Assembly: GCF_029873635.1 (NCBI RefSeq)
Contig: NC_080419.1
Span: 74,574,597-74,638,596, forward strand
Direction of reading: 5' to 3'
Length of the DNA: 64,000 nucleotides
From: Malania oleifera
Lineage: Eukaryota > Streptophyta > Magnoliopsida > Santalales > Ximeniaceae
In this document: positions 47,738 to 59,485 of the stretch, piece by piece
How the letters are laid out: every line of letters starts with the position of its first letter
Numbering within the stretch: position 1 is the stretch's first letter
Notes under the pieces: model-generated
What the model saw: only the letters and a program-made list of their open reading frames with translations
Databases searched by the model: none
Told to the model about the DNA's origin: nothing
Program-made: the position numbers and the translations under genes

Positions 47738-49843
47738 GAAAACTAAGATGTAGTCCTAAGAGGGGGGTGAATTGGTTTTAAAAATTTTCTCTTAATTCAT
47801 TTTAAGACTTCTTAACCTCTTTTATTTCTTTTAACCAATTCTTGACTTGTTTGTTTAATTTATCAATCACATAATAACTTGGTTCCTTTAATACAATCAA
47901 CAACACAACTACTTAAACAATCGAGTAACCAATCAATCAACCAAACCAATTATCAAATCAAACACAATATCCAAACCAAGATATATAGGATACAAGATTT
48001 CAGCTTTTGTTTGTTTGTAGCCCTATTGTTAATGCAATCCCTTTGATAATGAATTAGCTTTCTCAAAGTGATTTTCAACAAAACATTCACTCTCTTCCCA
48101 AAATTCATAATTCAAATAAACTCTTAGTTAATTTATCTTTGGGTGTTAATCAAGTAACGTACTCCCATATGGTTTTCTCAAAGAATGCTTTAACCAACGT
48201 ACTCCCTTTCGATTTCCACAACCCAAATCAAAATTAGACTTTAAGTTTACTTGATTTCCAAATATATGTAGTGTATATGATTACAAATTAAATCATCCAC
48301 GCAATTTATATGTGCTGAAAATAAAAAGTAAGGAAAAAAGAGAGTGAGACCAGGATTTTTACAAGGTTTGGCTTATACCCAGCCTACGTCCTCGCCTTTA
48401 GCAAACCACCAAAGGATTCACTAAAACTAGTTCCTTTGCTAGGTGGAACAACACCGTTTACACACTCCTTCAGTAGGCTAGAGCCCACCTCTCCAAACGA
48501 TATACCCTCATTCGGTCACTCCTTCAATTAGGTTAGAGCAATACCTCTCTAAGCAATATCCCTTTGCTTAGCCAATGATCCGAACACCTTGAATCATCCA
48601 AGAACTACAAAAGATATGAAGTAATCTCTGCGTACAATAGCACTCTCAAAACAGAGTAGATTAGTACAATTTCAGCTCTAGGTACTTCAATAATATAAAT
48701 ACCAATAAGAAATAGAATTGAAGCTCAAGTGTAGAATTCACCAAGGGTTCCTTTGTGATTTGAGAAAGCTTAGTATGAGAACCTTAGGTTGGTGTTTCAG
48801 CAATTCAAATGATTTCTCTCTAGCAAGAGTATGAGTAATTTGAAACTTTATGAGAGATTGAAAGATTTGATGCAAGCATATTGTGTGATTGCTTGTATAT
48901 TTGAATTCTTGGGATTGAAGAAGTATTTATAGGCATTTTAGGATTAATTTTCTTGTTCCCCAAGTAACTTGGAGTGTCCACCAAGTTTTTATAACGTTCA
49001 TATTTGAAAAAATAATTTTTGAAATTTTCCTGTTGGAGTTTAAAAAATCAAAACCCCTGGAGTCAGTCGGCTGACCAGACGACTGGGTAGTGTATTTCCA
49101 CAGGGTCAGTCAGCTGGACAGGCGACTGACACCCTTCTGTCTTCTAAAAATTAAAATCAGGAAATAGTCAATTGGCTGGTGTGACATAGTTCAAAATGGG
49201 TCAGTCGGCTGGGTGGTTTCAGTTTATTGAGTCAGTTTGCTGGACAATTAATTTTTCTGTTGTTTATCTATCGATTGGCTGACTAAACCCAGAGTATTTC
49301 TGGTCAGTCGGTTGACCAGTCCTTTTTCTAATTTTTCATTTTTGGTTTTCAAATTTAATTTTGCTCTCTTGTTTTGGTCTTTCATAAAACATTTTTTAGG
49401 ATTTAAAAATAGGTCTCTAAGTCCATGTATTTTCCCTAAAGAGTTTCAACAATATTTCAAAAGATATTTAAATATTAAAGCACTTACATAAAGACTTCTA
49501 AGATATTTGTCATTCTTAAACACTTAAGTTTTCATGCTTTGTCTTGGTCCTTTTTTCAAGCTTTAATATTAAGTTCATCTTGTCTTAGCCCTTTCTTCAA
49601 GCTTTAATATCAAGTTCATCCTGTCATAGTCGTCAAGCTCTAATATATCATCCATGCCTTTAAGTATTCTTTAAGCTTCTTATGATCATGTTCCTTTGGA
49701 ATATAAGCTTCAATTGATCCTTGTAAATACTTGACCTTGCTTTCTCAAGGTTGAGTCCTGAAATGTCATCACTTAACCAAATATGTTAAGTTCCACTTGT
49801 TTGTTAGCATCAAAATAGGATGTTAAGCCTTATAAGGCCAACA
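47738..49843 (-). repeat. 5' LTR of copia E
   Basis: 2106 bp, starts TGTTGGCCTTATAAGG (49843) and ends TTTTCA. Array at 49060-49325; TATA box TATAAATA (complement near 48925-48932). Confidence 0.9.
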
Positions 49844-49848
49844 AGTTA

Positions 49849-50345
49849 ATCAAATCATATTACTTTCATAGCCTATTAATGTAAGTGATCACAAGATATA
49901 AATATATATATATATATTTTTTTAAAAGAAAGAAATATTAAGAGATTTAATTTGGATGTAATGTTTGCATATATACATAAGCTGTCAATGGAAACCCAAA
50001 CCAATCCACCTGTAATATATAAACCATCATGAAATAATATTTTAATATAAATTTATCTTACCAGAACAACCCAATTATAGGATACTGATTCAGTGCTATT
50101 TAAAAAAATCCAAATGATGGATTTGGGTAAAAAAAAAAAAAAAAAAATCCTTGAGTTCAAAAACTTAATTTTAAACAACTTATCAATAATTTTTATATAA
50201 TATTTATTGTTCATGGCAATTACCAAACTCATTAGACATATTTGATGAGGAAGTCACAAAATAAATAAATAAATAACCATATTGTTTCATATCTTTCTTA
50301 TAAAATCTCATGACCAAACTTTGCAATAGCATAGTACTTTTGAAT
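49849..50345. other. AT-rich DNA, probable CACTA interior
   Basis: TA tract (49901-49917) and a long A run (50131-50149). No coding frame and no transposon terminus. Assigned to the CACTA only by position. Confidence 0.3.
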
Positions 50346-50958
50346 TGTTGTGAAATAAGGGCGGCCTCTCCCAACAATGCGCAATGGAATGAACATTGTA
50401 TAAAGGATCACACATACATACTTGCAACAAACAAATTTGGTGATAAACAGAAACATTCTACAACTATAGCAATATAAAGAGAGTAAAAATAAGAGCAACA
50501 ACATCAGGAAATATGTGGTTCGGCAAAGCCTATATCCATAGGAGCAATCGGTAAGAGATTTCACTATGAAAATCAAAGATACATACTCAATGATCTTCTC
50601 TCTTTCTCTTACCCCTTTCTTACTCTCTTACTTGTCAAAATATGCCCAGAAGAGCATATATAACAAGCCCTCACAGGTTTCCCTCTGAATCCCCAACTGT
50701 CACGACGTTCAAATTCAAAATTCAAATAACCTCTTGCAGCCCAGTCGTACTCGTCGACGAGAACAGGGGATTTATCAATGAGTCCAAGAAGCCCACTCGT
50801 CAACTAGTCTATCATCTCATCGATGAGTTTTCTGCTCTGAGATTTTCTAGCTCTCGGTATCCACTCGTCGACAAGTCATTGCTACTACACAAACATATGT
50901 TTTTCCTCCCTTTGTTTATAAGTCCTGACAAAGTATAAAAGCCACACCATAAACAACA
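50346..50958 (-). mobile_element. D-type copia LTR, probably solo
   Basis: On minus it starts TGTTGTTTATGGTG (50958) and ends TTTCACAACA (50346), the terminus of the copia D LTR. The shared CCGATTGCTCC...GCCGAACCACAT block is present. A CTCGTCGACGAG array (50740-50880) precedes TATATATG (complement near 50653-50661). ACTTTTG occurs beside both ends but not at exact TSD spacing, so the boundaries may be a few bases off. Confidence 0.6.
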
Positions 50959-51404
50959 CTTTTGGTGTGGGTTTAGCATGAAAAAAAAAAAAAAAAAAAG
51001 GAGGGGTGGGGAGAAACCACAACTTATCCTTGTATCAATTTTCATTATTCAGGAGTTTGAATGAGTAAGAGGTTCTTGATTTAGAGAGAGAAAAATGATT
51101 AGAGAAAGAGAAAATGTTGATATTATTATTAAGAGAAAGAAAAACTTTCATTTATAATGATTATTATTGATATGATTATTACCCAAAAAACACTAAAAAC
51201 ATGTCACATTAACCTTCATGTCCACATTTAAGATGAAAATGTTGGAATACTCTATTCATTTTTAAAGAAATTCTGAAGATGAACCCAAATTTTTACATTT
51301 ATCAATTTGTCAAAATTACTCTTGAGATTCCATAAACTTTAGTTTGTGCATTTGTGTTGTTATCTGGATTTTGGCCAATATTAAGATATTGATAATTAAA
51401 AAAT
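50959..51404. other. AT-rich DNA between two LTRs
   Basis: A 20-A run (50980-50999) and GA-rich stretches around 51080-51140. No coding frame recognised. Probably CACTA interior. Confidence 0.3.
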
Positions 51405-51409
51405 GTCTC

Positions 51410-54400
51410 TATTAGCTGTGGTGCAATCCCAAGAGGGGGGGTGAATTGGTATTTAAAAATTTTATCCCCTAGGTCAATCTACTAACAACAGTATTACACA
51501 AGCCTAAGGTGAATCTAGTGCATGTAGAATAAATTAATGTAAATATACAATGGAATTTAAACAACAATAGAAATTTAACCAAGCATGCACAATAAAGCAA
51601 TAAAGGAGATGACACCCAGAAATGTTATCGAGGTTTGGTCAAATTGCCTACATCCCCTCCTTGGCTAACAAGCACTAGGATTACCGCTATAGGCTTACTT
51701 AACAGGTGGAGCGGCACCTAAACAACCAAGTCGATTAGCATAGGGTTGACCTCACCATTTACAACCAGGTCAATTAACACAAGGCTGACTTCAACCTACA
51801 CAATCCTTCCAGACTGGATTACCGCCCCCTCAGGCCACGCCTGGAATACAACAGATTTCTCAATAAAATTTGTGTACAACAAATGTGTTTCTCATCTAAG
51901 TAGATATGTACAACAATACACACAGTATAATTAATACACTACCAAAAGTTAGGATTTGAAAAGTTCGGTGTAGTCTAAGTGTCTACTCTCAAATATCTAT
52001 GCAAATATTGCAATCAGTGTGTGATAGTGTAAATGATATGATCTTTATGTCAAAATAATGATTTCAATCACAATGCACAAACAAAGATCCTTCACACACT
52101 TTCAATATCTCAACAAATATTTTTGTCAATATAAACCACAAGAGATATTCAAAAATGGTTTGTAAAATATTTATTTGATCTTTGTAATAAAATATTTAAC
52201 TAATTAACTTCTTCATAGAATATGATTTTTTTTAATTTGAGTATGCACTTAGAACATGTGATATTGATATAATGAAATTGATGGTATTTACTATCTAATT
52301 TTTTCTTTTAAATTCTACATGTGCATTATAAATGAATGCATTTTTTTTTAGTTAAAAGTCATCTTTAAAAGAGTTAATTTCTTTTAAAAAAAATTACTAG
52401 ATTTGTACAATTTAATATATTTTTAAAAGTTAATGAGTATTTCATTTCATTATTAATTACTTATACCAAACATGCGAATGAAATGGAGAGAATGTCCATT
52501 CCATTCCGATATGATTCCATGTTTGTCATCAAATAATGGAATGTAAATGGTCATTCCATTCCACTCCTCACTCCATTCCAGTCTCAAATCCACTCCATTC
52601 TAATCTCATTTCATTCCTGCGTACCAAACATAGTCTAAATTACCATTCAATCATTAATAACAAATACATGACTTACAATTATATTTTCATAAGATCATCT
52701 TCTATACTTTACCATAGAGAGAATCCTCAACTATGTTGGACCATCCAAAAAATTATAATTTTTCAATCAAATGCATAAGAAAACATGGTGAAATATAATC
52801 TTCTTAAGGGGGTGCAGAGAAAGTATACAACATTTGTAAGATAGTGTAAATGATATGATATTTGTGTCGAAATAATGATTTCAATCACAATGTACAAACA
52901 AAGATCCTTCGCACACTTTCAATATCTCAACAAATATTTTTGTCAATATAAACCACAAGAGATATTCAAAAATGGTTTGTAAAATATTTATTTGTCTTTG
53001 TAATAAAATGATAATCTCTATCAAAAGGAACAATAACAAAGATCTTCACAAGCAAATATCCCAAAAATATTTTTCTCAAAAATAAGCACACTAGATATTT
53101 GAAAACAGTTCATAAGAATTTTTTTCACAAACAAAAAACAATACGAACTCTTGAGTATTGCAATGATGATGTAAAACTCACAAGCTCTACGAAGTTTTCC
53201 AACAGAAGACTTATTAATGAAGTCTCCTAGACAAACTCAAGCTTACTCTTTATGAAAAATATATCTCAATCAGAACAAGCAAGTGAGAGTTTAAGTTTGG
53301 TAAGATGAACACAAAAGCACTCTTACTAAGTGGTATTTGCAATATGGATGACTAAGAATGGGAGTATAAAGTTTAATATGAAAAATAGGCTTTTTGAGAT
53401 TCTAAAGATATTTTCTAATTATTTTTCTAATCTCATACTAATTTTTGCAAATGAAGGGGTATATATAGACTTCCCCTTGATTAAAGTCATCCAGGACACA
53501 GGGAACTATTATAAATGTTTTAAAATGTTTTAACCAAATTAACCCCGTTTTACTATTTTAACCACGGTAAAAATAATGGGGCAACCCAAGAGCACCGGTC
53601 GACTGAAGTAAGTTTAGTTGACCGAGTTGCTTGAAGTTCGGTCGACTGGGTATTAATTGAACTGCAAATTCGGTTGACCAGACATGGAGGTTCCAAGTCG
53701 ATTTTCCATTTTAGCATTGTTCGGTCGACCGAGAACCTTTTGAACTAACTAGTTTGGTCGACCGGAGTGTTAAGTTCTCACACGTGGGAACTCGGTCGAC
53801 CAGATAGTTGGTTTACAATTTGAGCTCGGTCGACCGGGTGGTCAAAATGTTGACTTATAGGGAGTTCGGTTAATCAGAAGGAATATACTGGCCATGGCAC
53901 GGTCGACCAGGTTGTGGTTAAACTGTTGACCTGATCCTGATTCGGTCGACCGGGTGATATTGTACTTAGGCAGTATGGTCAATCGAACATGCATATTTAG
54001 TGTATTTCAGTCCTTTTTACTTATGTGATCACCCTATTCACTTAACCATACATATATGTGCATGTGTGAGTGTCTTGAGGTCATTCTAGGCCTTCTTTAG
54101 GGCACCGAAAAAATCCGGCATCGGTCGACCGAAGGGTGTTCTCTAAGGTCCATCTATGGTCTTGAGTTTATCCATCCTACCATGCAGGTGAGACATTAAT
54201 TATTGCAGACCATTTTCCTATCTTACTATTACAAACATAAAATGATAAATTATTACAGACCCAATGATATTACAACAAATAAAAGGTCTGGGTCTTCAGG
54301 TCTTCACTTCATGTATCATGTGCGTGCATCATATGATACTTTTGATTGGTCCTGCACACAAACTTATCAACCATTAAATATCAGAGTATTTGTCATAATC

Positions 54401-54429
54401 AAAATGGGATATGATCAATAAGGTCAACA
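51410..54429 (-). mobile_element. Solo LTR, copia (SIRE/Maximus-like), with internal insertion
   Basis: Minus-strand start TGTTGACCTTATTG (54429). The end lies 11 bases after GGGATTGCAC, the same spacing as in copia B and E LTRs, although it reads TA instead of CA. TSD GTCTC (51405-51409 and 54430-54434). An array of TCGGTCGACCGA palindromes (53590-53990, one more at 54122) sits upstream of TATATATA (complement 53459-53466). A 646-bp insertion and a 170-bp duplication at 52023-53009 account for its unusual length. Confidence 0.82.
52023..53009. repeat. 170-bp direct repeats around a 646-bp insertion
   Basis: 52023-52193 and 52840-53009 are near-identical direct copies of LTR sequence. Between them, 52194-52839 matches 56887-57531 at roughly 93-95% by eye. 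A 170-bp duplication is far longer than any transposon TSD and the inserted piece has no transposon ends at its borders. Confidence 0.85.
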
Positions 54430-54434
54430 GTCTC

Positions 54435-54732
54435 CCTCAAGGATTTTGAGATATAGAAGAAAAGAGAGGAATGAGGCAGAAGAGAAATCAGAACCTTGTG
54501 GGAATCGTTGGGCACCAAAATCGACAGCGATAGGCGAGGGGCTGCGACGAACGGCGACGGCGTGGGGCTACGATGAATGACAACAACAAGGGGATGCAAC
54601 GGAGAGAAGAGGATCGAGAGGGGAGGAGGAAAATAGATTAGGGTAAGGAAGGAAGGAAAAAAGGAGGATCGAAAGGGGAGGAGGGAAGCAGATAGGGAAA
54701 GGAGGGAAATGAAGAAATTTGGGGGAAACCCA
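54435..54732 (-). other. GA-rich stretch, possible CACTA 5' region
   Basis: Strongly purine-rich (CT-rich on minus), GC-richer than its neighbours, with a GCGACGGCG phrase. A short minus frame (54399-54599) starts inside it but shows no domain. By position it could be the untranslated leader of the minus-strand CACTA gene. Confidence 0.3.
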
Positions 54733-55908
54733 TGTAGAGACCCGGAAAATATAAAAATAAAAAAAATTAGGAAAAAGAGAATTTTTGGCTAGGAGAGGAG
54801 AAAACTGTCGACGGTTATGGAATTTTACCGCTAGTTGGTAATAGGTAAAGGGTAGACTGAGCCGATTAATAGAAAACTGGCAACGATTTTCTAAGAGTCA
54901 GAAAAAACTGTCAACGATTTTCTCTACAATGGAAATTATAAGGGAACCTGCGAGTCATGTTTTCTAAAATCAAAATCTTTCTTCCTCTCTCTCCCCAAAA
55001 ACCCTGCGAACCCCTCTTCATTCTCTCTTCGATTCCGACTCCATTAAAGTCGGGATTGATGATCAAGAACTATCACGAGGTTCCTAGGAAAATTTTCTGC
55101 AACTTAGGTGGAGTAGATTTTCAGTTTAGAGTTCCGAGGCACCATCCCAAAATTAGGGTAAGTGGGGTATTTTAGATTTTTAAAGTTAATTTGGAGTATA
55201 TAGAGCTTAGGGAATATTAAATGTTAATATTGTGGAGGTTATGTTGAATAATTTGGGGAAAAATGAATTTCAGACTTTTGAATTGTGAACGCTGAGGAGC
55301 GTATGATTTAGGGTGTTAGTAAACCTCTCAGTAAGCCAAGTAAGGGGAATAAATTATAGCAGTCTTTTCTGAAAATTACTAGTTGGGAAATATGAGAAAT
55401 TGAAATACGATATGAATATTGAATGAAAATTGTGTTGCATATGATTTATATTGAAATGTATTTGAAATTGAGTTAAATGAGTTATACGGAGAGCAATGAA
55501 GTTATGAAATGTGTACTGAAATATGAGATTTGAAATGTGAAAGATGATGAAAAGTTATATAACTGATAAGTACCTTTTGAGAAATGATGAAATATGAAAT
55601 GTGGAAATATTTTATTAAGAAATGTTAAATAATGTGACATGAGATATGCATATGTTATTATGAGATGAAATGAGTATTGAATTTATGAAATATCATAGAA
55701 ATGATGAAATGAGTTGTTAATGCTGAAAATGAAAATATTACAATGTAAATCTTGAAATGTAAATATTGAGATGGAAAAACTGAATTGTGAAAACTAAAAT
55801 GAGAATACTGAAATGTGAGTATGAAAATGTGAATATTGCAATGCTAATTTTGCAATGAAAATGTTGAAATGTGAATATGAGAATGTGAAATGTGAATATT
55901 GAAATGTT
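54733..55908 (+). repeat. Gypsy-like LTR fragment, 3'-truncated
   Basis: Starts TGTAGAGACCCGG, with an AACTGTCGACGGTT array (54805-54925) just before an ATTATAAGG TATA-like site (54937-54945) and a CT-rich leader. It ends in a diverged minisatellite of TGAAAATGTGAATAT units (55680-55908) and then joins the copia D LTR without a CA end. Confidence 0.55.
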
Positions 55909-56165
55909 GGAAGGAAAGCCTCTAAGAAACTTATATATGCATGGAATATGTTGTAACTCTGTAAGGTTCATGTCTTTTGATAGAAAATAGTGAAAAACAC
56001 TGTTGTTTGCTCCTAGGAATGTAAGCATTACCAAACCACGTAATTTTTCGTGCCATTATTTTATTGTTTTCATATAATCTACATGATTATTGTTCTGTAT
56101 ATTTCACTATTGATTGCTACATTGTAAGATCATTTATTTCCGTTGTGCATTCAATTTTCACAACA
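55909..56165 (+). repeat. 3' LTR of copia D, last part (probable)
   Basis: Matches 19137-19394 along its whole length at close to 88% by eye and ends TTTTCACAACA at 56165. It is followed by AGTCC, one base different from AGTCA before the D 5' LTR. About 75 bp of LTR between 22586 and this piece is missing, so the right junction was rearranged. Confidence 0.65.
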
Positions 56166-56880
56166 AGTCCTTCCCTGGTGGTACGTTTATACCGATCCTT
56201 GAAGGAAATTAATTTTTTCTTTTTTCAGGTGACCATTATTTGTGACTATTTTACAAAAGCTACACAATGGCAGACTTGTATTAATAATCTTTTGTTAGAT
56301 GGCCTTTCTTTGGTGGATTCAGTTTCAACCCCAACATCATAAATTTTTTTCCAGTTGATTTTCCTATAGAATTGAGTTTTGGATTTCATTTTAATGTTCT
56401 AAAAATGTTACATTTCATTCTACTTATGTCATTTCCCTTTTTTTGCATGCTTGTATTTTCTATTTGTTTGAAAAAGTATATTGTGGTGTTGTTTAGTATT
56501 ATTGATTAAATTATTATTCACTTAATGCTTGTACTTTTTTCCCTCCTATTGGAAAACAAATTTCATATTACATAATTTTTTCTGATAAATATATATTTAT
56601 AATTTTTTTTCTTTTAGGCATATCTATTGCAATTATGGCATGTTTAAATAATGAATTATACGGATCTAGTAAATAGATTAGTCATGTGATTCAAGATGTA
56701 TCAGTTAGGGAATTGAAATTGAAGATCAATGATGAGCTTTTGAAGATACAAGGTATAAGTATGACAATGATAAAATTTGAATCAGATCGCATGTGAACCG
56801 AACATATCTTCACTATTACTGATAATGAAAAGGAAGATAGGATAAAAGACCATTTTTAGTTAGTTTTGTTATGTGGATGT
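56166..56880 (+). other. Host-like DNA with possible exon fragments
   Basis: Two stretches look like decayed exons after polypyrimidine acceptors. One follows TTTTTTCAG at about 56229 (VTIICDYFTKATQWQ). The other follows CTTTTAG at about 56617 (GISIAIMACLNNELYGSSK, stop, then VSVRELKLKINDELLKIQGI). I do not recognise the protein. Stops and missing donor sites mean it is either a pseudogene or non-coding. Confidence 0.3.
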
Positions 56881-56886
56881 TGATTT

Positions 56887-57531
56887 TATTTAACAAACTA
56901 TTAAACTTCTTATAGAATATGAATTTTTTTAATTTGAGTATGCACTTAAAACATGTGATATTGATATAATGAAATTGCTGGTATTTTCTGTCTAATTTTT
57001 TTTTTTAAATTCTACATGTGCATTATAAATGAATGCTTTTTTTTTCTTTAGTTAAAAGTCATCTTTAAAAGAGTTAATTTCTTTAAAAAAATTATTAGAA
57101 CTGTACAGTTCAATATATTTTTAAAAGTTGATAAGTATTTCATTTCATTATTAATTACTTATACCAAACATGCGAGTGAAATGGAGAGAATGTCAATTCC
57201 ATTCCAGTATGATTCCATGTTTGTCATCAAATAATGAAATGTAAATGGTCATTCCATTCCACTCCTCACTCCACTCCATTCTCAAATCTACTCCATTGTT
57301 ATCTCATTTCATTCCTACATACCAAACATAGTCTAAACTACCATTCAATCATTAATAACAAATACATGACTTACAATTATATTTTCATAAGATCATCTTC
57401 TACATTTTACCATAGAGAGAATCCTCAACTACCATCCAAAAAATTATAATTTTTCAATCAAATGCATAAGAAAACATTGTGAAAAATGATCTTCTTAAGG
57501 GGGTGCAGAGAAAGTATACAACATTTGTAAG
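56887..57531. repeat. 645-bp segment also present at 52194-52839
   Basis: Same start (ATTTAAC) and end (ACAACATTTGTAAG) as the copy inside the solo LTR. It contains a CATTCC-rich core bounded by TACCAAACAT and TACCAAACATAG, also resembled at 13742-13800, possibly an old MITE. Here it lies in host-like DNA without a flanking duplication. Confidence 0.75.
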
Positions 57532-59425
57532 TTCAAATTTTAAGAAGTATAAAAAGATATGAATTATTTCTTACTATATCTTATATTTAGTGTAAATTTT
57601 TAGCAGATAAAAAATAATTATGTGTATGTGTCACACATAAAATGAAGTGAGAAGACGTTAAGCTTTAATTCTGTGGTAAGTTATGGGGACAAAATCATTA
57701 AGTTGATGGACCAAAAAAAATACACAATGGGAGAGGAGCGTCTGCCGCAAGCATCTCACCCCAAATGGATATATAATTATTGCAAGGGATAATTTTGTGT
57801 CACTTAAAACAGAGGATCCATCGTTAGATGTGGGCCACGTGTTGATCCTAAAGACAACTTGGAACTCAAAATGATTAATGCACAATGATTGATGTCACAG
57901 TTTTAGCAATCACATATTTTGTCTTGATTTTATATATATATATATATATACCCCTTTTCAATTGACCCAAAAAAAAAAAAAACCCATTTTTTGAAATTCT
58001 TGACCCTGAAAATTGAGCAAATCCTTGATTATTATTTTTATTAATTTGATTATTAAAGCAAGGGATTTTTTCTATCCATTTTTTGGTTCCCTTTAATATG
58101 TCACTTCAATGAATCGTCGGCATTCCCATCAAAAAAATAAATTATCTACATAATTTTATAAATTTAAGTGTCTTTAAAAATCATTATGTTTGTTGACAAT
58201 TTGTTGAATAGTAATACTATATAAAAATATAGCTGTACAATATATATGTGCATTAAAATTTTCATAATTTTATTGCTATTAGAATGTCCCTCAAAATATT
58301 AAAAAAAAAAATTGTTCCCTTTATAAAAACATTTTTTTTCTTTTGTATACAAAGTACCTTTTGGAAAAAAAAAAAAAAAAATTTGTATGCAAAGTACTTT
58401 TTATTTTCCAAAAGTAAATCAAACCAATTTGTTCACTTTATGTAAAAAATAAGACCACACCTATTTTTAGACTTTATTTTATATTATTACTGTTGTGTGC
58501 TTTTGCCTACACCTAGTCTTACAAAAATATAAACAAAAATATTAAGTGTTCGATAAATAATAAATATGCGGTGAGAAAACGTAACTGCTATCTCAATATA
58601 ACTTTTGAAAAGTAAAGTAAGAGTTGTTTCCTATTTCACTTTTAAAGATAAATATATCGAGCTAAGTAATTATTCAAACCCGATATATAAATTACGTTTT
58701 TCTCAACAAAAAAAAAAACTATTAATACGATATTTATTGCAGTTGTTATTTTTTTTTTTTAACATCATCTTAAGAAAATGAGGGTAGTTCCTCATTCTAA
58801 TTAACTTGGCTTCTGCAAGGGAGGCGAGGGGAGGGGAGGGTAGGCCGGTGATAGGCCGGTGTAAAAATATTAGGCCAAGTCTAAAACCTCACACTTTAAT
58901 TTGAGGGTACTTTATTAGGTCTAATTTTACAGCATCAACAGTTGGGGGCACATCCGACACACAACTTTTTTTCATTTCAATTCTTATATTAAATTGAATC
59001 TTTTGTTTTTCTCATTGTCCCTCTTCCTAATTTGTATAGTTCTCTTCCCACTAATTTTTACAAAGTCAAAAGGCTACGAATGCGTAGAATAAGAAGGGAT
59101 AGGAAAGAGGGATGGGAGATTCGTATTTTCTACTTTGATCTCCAAATTTTATACTTGATCCTCTGTCTCGCTACTCTCTACCGCATGCACCCGTAATAGT
59201 TGGCTTTATCAAACTTGTGTTCGTTTACGAGACGAAAACGACAAAAAAATAAAATCTTCATTCTAATTATACGAACTATTTTGTTATATATGGCGGATGT
59301 CAGCACACATGTGATAAAGAAAATAATAGAAAACTTATTGGTATACTATTTGAGATTGATATAATGTTATGGCCTTCTCAATTTTTAATTTAAAAAATTA
59401 CAATTGAATGCATTTTATAGTTTGT

Positions 59426-59428
<3 letters not shown>
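57532..59428. other. AT-rich intergenic DNA, no gene seen
   Basis: Poly(A)/poly(T) runs, a TA tract (57932-57950) and a GGGGA-rich patch (58818-58842). The frame at 57658-57885 on minus has no recognisable domain. Confidence 0.5.

Positions 59429-59484
<56 letters not shown>
59429..59484. repeat. (TA)n microsatellite
   Basis: About 28 TA units; a CT microsatellite follows at 59526-59552. The frame across both is an artefact. Confidence 0.95.

Positions 59485-59485
<1 letters not shown>

Larger units (their letters stand above)
42119..49843 (-). mobile_element. Copia element E (SIRE/Maximus-like), gag-only
   Basis: 7.7 kb on the minus strand: 5' LTR 47738-49843, PBS TGGTATCAGAGCC (complement at 47723-47735), gag (47680 down to 45762), no pol, PPT AATGGGGAGA (complement 44248-44257) and 3' LTR 42119-44247. 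The TSD AGTTA is perfect (42114-42118 and 49844-49848). The lack of any protease, integrase or RT while both LTRs, PBS and PPT are intact makes it a non-autonomous derivative. Confidence 0.92.
22587..54732 (-). mobile_element. CACTA (En/Spm) transposon, fragmented by nested insertions
   Basis: The left terminus starts CACTCCAAGAAATATGG, close to the usual plant CACTACAAGAAA end, followed by about 540 bp of dense ATTAGTGACGGTT repeats in both orientations. Interior pieces lie between later insertions: 23131-23970, 29172-32128, 40991-42118, about 49844-50345, 50959-51404 and 54430-54732. Coiled-coil and acidic-tail fragments read on minus. No TnpD-type DDE transposase and no right terminus were seen, so the right boundary is an inference from where a gypsy-like LTR begins. 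Confidence 0.6.
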
